Shown here piece after piece: positions 1 through 10,303 of a stretch of 64,000 nucleotides of DNA (within the stretch, counting starts at the first letter, position 1; each line of letters opens with the position of its first letter). The notes below the pieces were generated by a model that worked only from the letters and a program-made list of their open reading frames with translations, was not told the DNA's origin and made no database searches. The position numbers and the translations under genes are program-made. Origin of the DNA: Strongylocentrotus droebachiensis (taxonomy: Eukaryota > Echinodermata > Echinoidea > Camarodonta > Strongylocentrotidae); contig JAVYIG010000171.1 of the NCBI GenBank assembly GCA_035222895.1, positions 109,501-173,500 on the forward strand, written 5' to 3'.

Positions 1-280
1 TGCAATATTCAGCAACAATTCTTGCACTAAAAGAGTTTCAGATTTAACAGCATTTGGAATCTAAAAATTAAAATAATTCAAAACTGTTGGTGAATTTTTG
101 AAAAATACGAGCAAAAGAGGAGTGAGTCAAGTGTTTTGAAGGAAGTCAGGATGGATGAGTCATAAGGAAATGGGACCCTTCCATTTCTTGATAACAACTA
201 TGGTATAGAGGGAGGAAGAAGCTTACAACCAAGGAGAAGTGAGAGATAGAAATTAGGAGATTGAGAAACAAAGAGACGGT

Positions 281-360
281 GAGGGATAGAGAGAAATAGA
301 CAGAGACAGACAGACAGAGATACAGAGAGAAAGAGAGGGGGGGGGGGGGGAGTAGAGAGA
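281..360. repeat. GA/GACA microsatellite with poly-G tract
   Basis: Purine-rich simple repeat containing gacagacagacagaga followed by a run of 13 G residues. The reading frames across it on the minus strand are low-complexity Leu/Ser/Pro strings and are not genes. Confidence 0.85.
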
Positions 361-1879
361 AAAGAGGGGATGAAAACATATGAAATTGACAAAGAGAGTA
401 TAAAATACAAGCGAACAAATAGCTATGAAAAAGAGAAAGATGAGGTGGGTGGGACAAAATATATTAAAAAACCTTTGATTAAATTTTTTTTTTTTTTTAA
501 ATTGAAAGATTGGAAAATTACTACAAAATAATATGGAAAAGAAATTACAAATGTAAATATTTCTGACATGCAATTAAAAAAAGGTATCATTAACAGTAAT
601 CATATAAGAACATGTAATTATTAGGGTGCAAATGTGGTTGCGCTTGTTTGTGTTATTAATACATCAACACCACTTGACACACACAAACACACATACAAAT
701 TAGATTAAGGTAACCCTGGGCGACCATTGGCATGACAGTGGGCGGATTCTCGACATGCATAGAGCTAGCCACGCCCCTCCATGTAAATCCCTGATAAGGA
801 ACTTGGTGCGACTTGGCAAAGGATGTGTTCCTATGACATCGATGATCCAACCAGACATGTTAACCCGCGGTGCGCTTGGCTTACGCTAGTACTACGGGGG
901 TGGACTCCGCCAATGCTGAATATTCTGCTTCCCCTCAAGCACATTCCTCACAGCTGTTAATGCTTAATTTTCAGTGATATATATGTTAAATGTAAATACG
1001 GATTAAGAGTGGGATTCGAAAGGGACAATCATAGGCACAATGTATTTGTCTAAACATCTAGACACAATCGTATCATGCAATGTAATTCCTATCTACCTAC
1101 ATATATGGCTGGCTAAAATTTATCAGAAATTTCAGGAAAGATACAAGTATAACTTTCTACTCAATACAATTAATTTTGACGTCTTTTCAAAGAATTAATT
1201 ATATAATGTGACACTTTTGTTATATTTCATATCATGTTCTAATTTTTGTCAATAATGTGAATTATTTTTTGTGAAATGTGAAACAAATAAACTTGAAACT
1301 TGAAGTAATTCTTGTTTGACCCATACTACATGTACACATTTCAATTTCTTCATTCATAAGTTCTTTAGTATAAATAAGTTATTAAAATAAACAAGCGTCT
1401 ACTACGCATATGAATTAATAGTAAACATGTGCATTAAAAGAGATTGATGCCTGCAATTCACTCACTTATTTTTCATTGATAATTTTGTACTTATCCTATT
1501 TCCTGCAAATAATCCCTTATGAAATCAATGCTGCTCATACGACTACCTAAATTAATAACTTCCTAATTGCTTCAGTATCAAGCTCTTTCAAAGGGATTTA
1601 CACTTAGCACAGTTCTTTACCCGTGCACTGTCATTTGCAATGATGTGCGCTATACATCAACCCCAGAATGCATATCCTGTATTCCCCATTTTCTAACCAC
1701 AAGCTTTTTGCTTGTGTTTATATCGAAATCCTTTCAGTGCCTAAATGTATTTGACCTATGACTTTTTCCAAATGCTGTGAAAAGCATTAACAGAAAATAA
1801 TTTGTTCTGTTCTAAAAAAATATGTGATTGTAAGTGATAATTTATTTACATTGAAGAATAATTTGTACTTGTATTTCTA

Positions 1880-1903
1880 ATTATAATCATTATCATTATC
1901 ATG

Positions 1904-1939
<36 letters not shown>

Positions 1940-2125
1940 GTTATTGTTATTTTCATTATTATTATCATTATCATGTTCATTAATAATAATAATTATTATT
2001 ATTGTTTTTATTTATTATCATTATTATTATAATTAATATAATTATTATAATTATAATTATAATTATTATTATCATTACCATCATTATCATCATCACCATC
2101 ATTATCATCATTATCATATTCTAAC
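1880..2125. repeat. ATT/ATC trinucleotide microsatellite
   Basis: About 245 bp made almost entirely of ATT, ATC and TTA triplets, beginning with an uninterrupted (ATT)n block and becoming degenerate. It lies in the presumed HCF intron. Confidence 0.9.
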
Positions 2126-2398
2126 CATCTGTCCTTTGACTTGTGGAATCTGTTTATCCTTTCTTGCTCATACACATTGTGTTTAGGGTATCTATTATCA
2201 AGTCTTACATTACAAAATGATTTCTGAGATTTCTTACATTCACATGACCTATGACCTCTTACATGAAATAATCTGAGCAGTTCATATTTTATGTTTACAT
2301 ATACTTAGGCTAAAAGTGTTCCGCCTATCGACTCATCACTTCTCAAGTTATTGTAATAAGATAACGACATCTGAGGTTTTCACAATTGTATGACCCCG

Positions 2399-2411
2399 TG
2401 ACCTTTGACCT
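2399..2411 (-). promoter_or_regulatory. Perfect DR1 nuclear-receptor-type motif
   Basis: The plus strand TGACCTTTGACCT is the complement of AGGTCAAAGGTCA, two direct half-sites with one-base spacing. This is the classic DR1 element bound by HNF4, RXR or COUP-TF type receptors. Whether it is functional or part of a dispersed repeat cannot be told from the sequence. Confidence 0.4.
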
Positions 2412-2639
2412 CAATTGTAACTCTTAAACCTCAACTTGAATCAGTTTATTAAATTCATGTCATCAAACTCACACATATTTAATTATGTTTGGTTAATTTT
2501 GTCTGAATTATTCTAAATTGTTCTTGTTTGTTCACAAGTTTTCATTGACAACAGACAAAAAAGATAAAGAGAATTACACAAGGCCTATGACATCCTCTTT
2601 TAAATACTTCCTCTAAATATATGTACTTCAGTGTACTTT

Positions 2640-3146
2640 AAAGGTAATACAAAGTTTTGGGAAATTTTGAAAATTGGTTGGATAGTGAATCTTTACAATT
2701 TTGATATATTTGGATGCTCCTGTGAATGTATTATAAGCACTACAAAAATTAGCCCCTATAACACTTCTGTTTTCGAGAAAAATTGAATATGAAAATTTAC
2801 CGGTGCTCCCGGTAAATTTTGATAAATTTCAAATAGCGCCTATGGCCGTACAATGGTAGCTGCGACCATGACAATCTCAGAATATGTAGTTGTGATATAT
2901 AATTTCCAAACGGGAATAGCTAATCGGTCGATTTTAGTCAAGAAACATTGTTTCAAAGCTAAATTAATATCTTGACCTTGAGAGGGAGCTATACAACATA
3001 AAGAGTTTATTATTTATAATTTCATAACTTCAAACTCGATTTCAACCGCGACAACGATCAATGAATATTGTAGGAACGCATATGCTTCCAATATTTTAAT
3101 TTGAACCAAATTCATAAACCCATACCAAAACTTTGTAATACCTTTA
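2640..3146. mobile_element. MITE family B, copy 1
   Basis: A 507-bp element with terminal inverted repeats AAAGGTAATACAAAGTTTTGG and its complement. It is about 90% identical by eye to the copy at 30507-31012. It carries no reading frame. An internal ACCGGTGCTCCCGGT hairpin is shared by both copies. Confidence 0.9.
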
Positions 3147-3264
3147 CATTAAATAGCAGTAACTGGTACATCATCAGGGCTGGCATGTTTTGAATGTGTT
3201 AAAAGTACCTATTGTATCCAAATTTATTATTTTACTGGTATAGAAAAAACCTTTCACCAACATA

Positions 3265-3284
3265 TGACCTCTGACCTTTGACCC
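3265..3284 (-). promoter_or_regulatory. Triple half-site (two overlapping DR1)
   Basis: Three consecutive receptor half-sites read on the minus strand as GGGTCA, AGGTCA and AGGTCA, each separated by one base. That is two overlapping DR1 elements. Degenerate relatives occur nearby (near 2246 and 3436), so a repeat origin is possible. Confidence 0.4.
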
Positions 3285-3659
3285 TGAAAGGCTGAAATGT
3301 AATCAATAAGTTTCCTTTGAGTGACTGCATATTCAATGTCAACTTTAATTGATAGACAAACACAACTTTACAATCCCCCGACATTTCTTTAGGATTCAAA
3401 CTAATTCAAACTATCATTTCTTTGATTTGAACAATGACCTTTACCCTTTGAGTTTAACCCTGTAACAAATTAAACATTCTAATCAAAATTTGATAACTCG
3501 ATTAAATTTCTTTGTGTATGGAATAAAGGAGGCACACAGGAATACAAAGAAGTAACGCCACAGTCCTTTCATCATTCTTTTTCCATCGACTTCATCATGT
3601 ATGTGTCACTGATTTTAAAGGTTTATAATTACACAACTGATGGTCATGCACCTTCTTAC

Positions 3660-6600
3660 CTAGATTGAGAGAAGCCAGTGTGTTCGTACACTTCCATTCC
3701 TTTTCATGAGCTGCTACTTTGACATCATCCATCACAAGAGGTACCCAGCCACCAAACACAAACATTCTAAGATGAGAAGAGAGTCAAGTTTGCAACAATT
3801 AATATCTTTCCTGTGTTTATAATATACTAATGGATTCAACAACATGATGCCCGTGTATATTCCCTCTATCCACATTTTCATACAGGAAGGATAAATGTAA
3901 AGCTGGCCATTAATCCCATATCCATTTTCTGTTTTTCTTCCTTTCCTTTTCTTTTCTTTCATTCAGCTTATCCTTCACAACTATTCCTCTTCAACCAATA
4001 TTTATTCATTTACTGAAATGATTGGCCGCCTTGACAGATACTAACTGACAGATCACAATCAAATTTCAATCAGGTGATCCTCCCATCTTAAACTTACTTG
4101 AGCCAAGTTGGACTAGCATCACTGTCACAATTCTTGTAATAGTAAGACTTTAGACAAAATTAGAATTTCCAATTTTGCTGAATATCTTTCACCTCTTGAC
4201 TTAGTGACATTAAAATTAAAAAAACATCAATAGTTCAAGAGATTTTATCAAAGCTACTGTAATGGCTTTATTTTTTTTTTAAATCTCAATTTACCTGTAA
4301 TTAAATATATTAAAACCAAGTAGAAATAGTTTAAAGTTATGGCTGTAGTATACACTATATGTTTTAAAGAACAAGGTAAGTATGAAAACATTTGAATTTG
4401 CCGGGCTTGATCATTACATTTGATATAATTATCTTTCCAGTTCAGTTATGTATGCTCTGCCAAGTTGGATGAAAATTCTATCAACTTTTCAATCCTAGAA
4501 CTATAAACAGACTTGTTAAACTTGAAGGCACAATGAATGCACATCATTCTTTGTTTAATTGATAGCAAATAACAACCAATGTAATGAAATTATTCTCTAC
4601 CTATTTCCGATGACAGTGGCAGAGTGCAAGCTTCTTGGTAGTGGGTTGGGTCCATTGAGTTCAGGTTTGATCCATGTATGTGTATCTGTATTAGTCAAGA
4701 AGAAAATATAATTGAAATACTATACTCAATGGGAAAAAAGGACACAACTTCAATTATCTACATTTCATTGGTACATTATTAGGAGATATTGGTATTGATT
4801 ACATTTTAAGAGGAACACAAATGACTCTCTGGAAACAATGACATGCAAATCATAATGAAAATACAATTAAAAATGTCTGTATTCTGTACAGCCAATCCCT
4901 AATTTAAGTTAAGTTTCCCAAATCACGCTACTTACCCATGTTGAGTTGCCAAAGGTCACCGAGCCGACAGCCACTCATACCACCATACACAATGAGTCGA
5001 TTAAAGGAGCCATCCTTTGGAGCATAACCTACAACGGTATGTGATTCTCTAGGTGGAGGGGCAGGTCCTGTGGTTAGGGGTATGTCCCAAATCATGTTCG
5101 AGTAGCCAGATCTCAGCTCCAGGGAGTAGAGATCATTGAGATACCTGCATATAAGAAAGGCAATCAAAATGAAAGAACATTGAATGATAAAGTTGATATG
5201 GTTTACTACTTTACTTTAATACCGATTTGAAATTCAGTCAATTGGTGCATTACCAAGGTTACAAAATGAAACTGAAATTTTATTTCAATGGAAGTAGGAT
5301 GCAGAAACATTTAACTTTATCTCCCACAAGATGAGATTCTAACACTGTTCTCAGCACTAACCTTGGTATATTATTCTTTGGATCATCACTATCATTGGCA
5401 AGTCCTCCAAAGAGATATGCTTTGCTCCCAAGCATGGTGAACGTGTGACCAAGTCGAGGGCATGGGGGTGGTGCATTCTTAGCAGTCTTAGGCTTGAGTC
5501 GTTTCCATTCCCATCTACTGGCTTGCAGTTCGTATAGCTCGTTGGAGTACTTGCCATACTCCACCATTCCTCCAAATATGAAGAGACGGGTGCCATCACT
5601 GACAAAGCCATAAGCTGCACAGCCTGGGGGTATATCGCCTCTCACTGCTGGGACAAACCACTGGTTGGTAGCTGTATATGATAGAAACACAAACAATTAT
5701 TATGTCACTATACTATTCCATCTTCTTGCCATATTTATATCAACATTAAAATAGACCTATGTGTGCATGTACATTGTCATTCTACTCATCATCAACTAGA
5801 AGAATAATGAAAAGCTGTGACAAAGATAAACATGAGGATTCTGGGAATTTGATTAATCAGCAAAAAATTAAAAAAGATAGATATTTGGTGCAATTTATGT
5901 CTAATGTTAAACCAAGACTGATCCAATAAGAAATAAAATAAATAGGAAAGACTGAGTTTTTATAGTTTCATGGAATTCTACCAGATACAAATGCTTTTCA
6001 TATGTAGCAGACAATTGTTAGCATATACACTGTAGCTGACAACTGAATATGAATCAAGATGAAATTTTAATTTGAGATGAAAAGACTATTGATGAAGGAA
6101 GATGTGACTTTGTTTGAGGATATTAAAGTACAATGCATCCAACCTTTTACTACTTTACAATTTTTTTTTTTTAGTCTCTTCATTTTTACAGAGGGGTCTA
6201 GATCTATAAACTTTTCTTGCAATTATCACTTTAGAATTTCATTAATGATCTGCAAAACTCAAACACTACCAATAGATACAGGGTTACCAGCATTTCATGT
6301 AACAAAACTTTTTTCCCCTGATTTTTCCCCGAAAGAGTTTAAAAAGTTCATTAAACTTACTGGAGATATTTTACACACTAAAAAATCATTCAGTAGATTT
6401 ATAGTCTACTAGACCTAGGTCTATGCTGAAAGTGATGAGACATAAAACAAATATGAGAGCCTTACTAGATCTAGAGTCTACTTAAACTACTAGGATCTAC
6501 ATTTCTTGTGGGGGAGGGGGAGGGGGGGGGGGCAGGGGCAAAAAACAAATCCATCTTTTCCCTGGTTTGAGAGTAATTTTTCTCAAATTCCCTTACTTTT

Positions 6601-7455
6601 GGGGAAGGGGCTCCAGATCCAGATTTTTTAATTCAATATTAATAAAGTGCAAGACTAGTATGACTGTAAATTGTAATGTTTTATAAATGTTTTGGGGTTC
6701 CAGACTGAAAATTTGGGTGCCTATATATTCAAAGTCTCACATAAAATCAAATTCAGTACAAGTACAACTTACAAGAGAACCTGAAATCCAGGCTGATTTA
6801 ATTTAATTTTCAATTCCCCAGGCTTAATTTTTATTTTGATGAAAAACTGCATAAAAATGTTATTTAAAATTGTAGGCCTAGAATCTAGAGTCTGATAATG
6901 AATAACATAATAAATAACATCAAACAGCACGTACACACAGACCACAGTACTTCGTCAAGGGTAAACTCATAAAGATTTGCATTCACAACTGGTCAATTTT
7001 AATTTTATGAAAATTTAGTGGCGCCAGCGCAGTGGCTGCCATTTCAATGATAAACAATGTAGGCCGCCATCTTGAATTTTACTAATGTTCTACGAAAAAC
7101 GAGAAATTAAATGGATAATAACATCAGAAGAATATCTTACTCAAGATTTATATAAAAATGTAATTTTTCTGCGGAAACATACCACGAAGAACGAAAATCA
7201 TGCACGAGAAAGTGAAAGAAACGGGTCATTTTGGAATGACAACAATGGGGCGCCATTTTGAATGGGCCCGTACTCGACCAAAAATTCAACATCACCTGTA
7301 TTGTAAACATGGAGTTCATCCACGATCCCCTCATTCCCACCGCCGAAGACTACCATAAGGTCTTTGATTGCGACGGCTCGATGTCCATGGCGAGGTCGGG
7401 GGCTTGGACCAGTCGTATTTGTCACACGCTTCCATTTTAGTATGGGAGCCGCCAT
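3660..7455 (-). CDS. HCFC1: Host cell factor (HCFC1/HCFC2-like), N-terminal kelch part, gene runs off left edge
   Basis: HCF is a nuclear chromatin co-regulator whose N-terminal kelch beta-propeller docks transcription factors carrying an HCF-binding motif. Five coding exons were read on the minus strand: 7296-7455, 5362-5671, 4936-5144, 4601-4685 and 3660-3766, all with GT-AG junctions and consistent phase, giving about 290 residues. Diagnostic stretches are [21 protein letters not shown] (exon 1), [15 protein letters not shown] and [10 protein letters not shown] (exon 2), [13 protein letters not shown] (exon 3), [14 protein letters not shown] [13 protein letters not shown] (exon 4) and [14 protein letters not shown] (exon 5). 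All align in order with vertebrate HCF propeller blades. The start is the ATG at 7455; an in-frame upstream TTG is not needed. The last propeller blade, the basic/cleavage region and the Fn3 repeats lie beyond the window. No matching exon was found in 1-3659. It could be the single invertebrate pro-orthologue of HCFC1 and HCFC2. Confidence 0.95.
6480..6620. repeat. G-rich low-complexity block in HCF intron 1
   Basis: A run of G-rich sequence (gggggaggggg and a 12-base G tract) beside a ttttccctgg-type pyrimidine stretch resembling the dispersed repeat at 19757-19915. No gene content. Confidence 0.6.
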
Positions 7456-7458
7456 TTT
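7448..7458 (-). promoter_or_regulatory. YY1-type motif overlapping the HCF start codon
   Basis: The minus strand reads AAAATGGCGGC, with the HCF initiator ATG inside it. YY1 sites of the form AANATGGCGGC often sit just downstream of animal transcription starts and overlap the translation start. A perfect AAGATGGCGGC lies at 7063-7073 on the same strand in intron 1. Weaker relatives lie at 7034-7044 and 7250-7260. Confidence 0.45.
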
Positions 7459-9789
7459 GTCTCTTACCCACAATGCAATGTACCAAGCAGCTGAAAAATA
7501 TTGACGAAACCCGGATATAAAAGTACATTGTAATTAAGAAAAAAATATACATTGTTAAAAAAATCATTATTATATTTATATATGAATAAATAAATACTAT
7601 TTATATATTTAAGTATATTTGTTATTATTCAAATTATGGAAAAAGTATATCTTATAATTCTTTTCTCTTGGATATTCAAATACATATTTCACAATTATCA
7701 CCATAAATCTAAATCATATTCGTGCATTTTCAAATCTAGCATATTTAAATGTGAGAATACCTCTCTATCTGTAAATAATGTTCTTATTATAGATAATAAA
7801 TTAAAATAAAATACTCAATTCAATAATAGTATGCGGTAGACAAGGGGAATCAGAGGAGAGTTGGAACTTTATTCCCATTGCGGATGTCTCTGACCGGTTT
7901 TCTAAGAAGCTGCTGAATATTCATATATCTCCCAGCGTTTTTACTTTGGTGATTGGTCAAATAAGGGAGGTGCGGTGGAGAGAAAAGGAAAGTAGGCAAT
8001 CAAAATAGTGAGTTTGGTTCAGCGTTACTCAGAACTGCCGAAGTTGAATCCACATTGCCAGATACAGAGAAATGCATTCAGGGAGTATGGCATTAATGTG
8101 GCTCAACTCTCAACGTAATATATATATTGTGGGAAAAGAAGAAATTGACAAACAATAACAACCAAAGAACAACAGCTTCACAATCGCAGGGGAAGAGCGA
8201 AGATGGGCGTGGTCAGCTTACGGAGTTTGTGCGTGGCATCCATTTTCGTTACGGTACTCAGAGAACATGATAGTCCCGATGATAGTGAACTCCATTGAGT
8301 CCTCTTTGGTCACATATCAATCAAAGGTGATCAAACGAAATACAGTTAATATTCACTTGGTTTTCTGCCAAGTATACACAGTTTTCAATGGCTTTGTTAA
8401 CAGTCTTCTACACGCACTGGATACAGAAAGGGTTGCGGGACAGTTCTACCCGGCACAGAATGTTCCAGGACCAAAAATGAAGAAGAAAATGATACTTGAT
8501 AGAAAGTAGAAAGGGGAAAAAAAAGCAGAAAAGGACTTTGCGTACTTTCCACGCCTTTCACATTATTTTGTAATGACTCTATTTTTCCATCAATTAAGGT
8601 TACATATATAACTATATACATTCAAACTAGATTTTTCTTCCCTTGTATCTAGGACATTTAGGAAGATCCTTGCAAACACTTTTGGCTCGGTTTGGTTTGA
8701 TTTGGTTTGATTTATTACCATGGTAGGCCTATATAGGCCTACACTTATATTGTTTTCTTCTTCAAAGAATACGACCACTTGATTCAAAGCCATGAATATA
8801 ATGTTCTCCTTAGAGATCGATTCAGAAAGAAAGAAACTTAGGAAAGAAAGAAGAGATAACTTGAAAAAAAGATACCAACGATTTAAACAAATGAATAACT
8901 GATTGGCAGTGTCGGTCGGCAAATTTTAAGACCCCCCCCCCCCCCCCCGTCCCACCTCTGCACTCGAAATATTCAAATGTTATACCTCATATGAAACAAA
9001 GAACTTCGATTTGTAGGTAAAATTGATAGGATTTTATAGTTAGGCCTAGTAGGATCCGGGCAATATAATCGTATCAATACCATAATTAAGGTGGATGAAG
9101 TGAGATAGAATTGGCATTCCTTCTAAAAAAATGAATATACTGTGTTTTCATATGTGCTAATAATATTTCTGAATTATACAAATAAAATGGGGGAAGTACG
9201 GGGGAAGTACCTTCTGAATTTTTTGAGCAAAATATATATGAGCAATTGGGCATGTTTTATATCTCGATTTTGTCATCTGTATATATAAAGAACACATTGA
9301 CATAGTTAATTTCGAGTTAATTATTATGCCATGTCGTTGAAGAAAAACGGGTGACCTGAAAAAAGGGGTCTTGAAATGAAAACCCGCGGAGCGCTGGCCC
9401 GGCCGCGACTTTACGTTTTACACTGTAGTTCCGTCATTTTCACGATAAGTGAGTAAAACCGGGCTGCAGCAAAGACTAGTACTTCATGAACAGCGCGCCT
9501 GATCTGAACTTGCCAGGTTATTCTCGCATTCTTGACGTTATATTTCATTAATGGTTGATTTATGTCATAATCTGCCATGGAAGAGATTACGCAAACAACG
9601 CTTCCTGATCCATTGCAGGAATGTAAATGAAAAATTTAAAATAAAAAAACGTTTTATCATACGTCTCACAGATAGTTACTGTAGATAGATGTAGACTAGT
9701 CCCACATTTTTTTGTAGTGTAACTGTACTATAGTGTTAGACGATGAAATCACCCAAGAAATCTCCAAAGAAAGTGGAGGGATCAACCAA

Positions 9790-9807
9790 GAGAGAGAGAG
9801 AGAGAGA
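9790..9807. repeat. (GA)n microsatellite
   Basis: Nine uninterrupted AG units inside the inverted-repeat element upstream of RAD52. Confidence 0.9.
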
Positions 9808-9868
9808 TTATGATGTTGGCTGCTGCTGATGATGATCAAGTTCAGGCAATAAATAATTGTGGCCGTTT

Positions 9869-9948
9869 GGGAGCCTATTTCAACCTTTGAATCAATTCGT
9901 AACTTCCCCACGCAGCTTGGATTACAGGCGCACGCCACAACGCCCAGT
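9869..9948 (-). ncRNA. 7SL (SRP RNA) Alu-domain-like fragment, probably a pseudogene or SINE head
   Basis: The minus strand contains GGCGTGCGCCTGTAATCC, matching the conserved 5' Alu domain of SRP RNA (GGCGCGTGCCTGTAGTCC in human), preceded by a GGGCG block and followed by an AGCT. The conserved S-domain sequences expected further 3' were not seen, so this is not an intact 300-nt gene. The translated minus strand accordingly mimics the Alu-type VVA-ACNPS peptide. It lies between the inverted arms at 9398-10042. Confidence 0.5.
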
Positions 9949-10303
9949 TGTACATGTAGTCTTTGCTGCAGCCCGGTTTTACTCACTTATCGTGAAAATG
10001 ACGGAACTACAGTGTAAAACGTAAAGTCGCGGCCCGGCCGAGGACCATAGCGAAAATATACAAAGCACAGCGCTCCAGCCTTCTCAGATATCAGCCCAAA
10101 CGTCCCTGGATAAAGTCCGGGTATAAAGTCAGCAAGACATGTACTCAACATAGCAAGTTGCGATGCGCGGCGTACCAGCAACGAACAAACCATCTACGAA
10201 CGCGCGGCTAATTCAAGTTGATGGATCCGTTTCGTTTTGTCAGTAGATCTACAGTTAGGAGGGATTTGTATGCATAGCATAGGCCATAGATTTGAGTACA
10301 GCT

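Larger units (their letters stand above)
1..3659. other. Presumed HCF intron 5 / left flank, no exon recognised
   Basis: No coding exon could be recognised on either strand. The stretch holds a GA/GACA microsatellite near 281-330, an AATAAACTTGAAACTTG tail near 1287-1303 that resembles the 3' end of a LINE, a long ATT/ATC trinucleotide tract at about 1880-2125, several TGACCTTTGACCT-type motifs, and a 507-bp MITE at 2640-3146. The block 656-960 is less AT-rich than its surroundings but shows no protein or RNA family I recognise. Confidence 0.6.
9398..10042. mobile_element. Inverted-repeat element with ~82-bp arms
   Basis: The left arm, about 9398-9480, reads CGCGACTTTACGTTTTACAC through to GGGCTGCAGCAAAGACTAG. 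The right arm, about 9960-10042, is its near-perfect reverse complement. The arms enclose about 480 bp containing a 7SL-like fragment and a GA microsatellite. No transposase frame is visible. A nonautonomous element or an inverted duplication are both possible. The right arm ends about 260 bp before the RAD52 start, so it lies in the likely promoter region. Confidence 0.75.
7456..10303. other. Divergent HCF/RAD52 intergenic region
   Basis: This 2.8-kb gap separates the minus-strand HCF start from the plus-strand RAD52 start and should hold both promoters. No clear TATA box was assigned. It contains a 20-base poly-C tract at about 8930-8949, a GGTTTGATTTGGTTTGATTT repeat near 8694, an inverted-repeat element at 9398-10042 and a GA microsatellite at 9790-9807. 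Short reading frames here lack recognisable homology. Confidence 0.6.

Noticed and set aside
656-960. Possible HCF exon or RNA gene in a GC-richer block
   Set aside because: Neither the expected HCF propeller continuation (TMAWE... type) nor any known RNA fold could be matched.
9869-9948. Human Alu contamination
   Set aside because: The match is limited to the conserved SRP Alu-domain core. The adjacent sequence diverges from human Alu and is continuous with the local inverted-repeat element.
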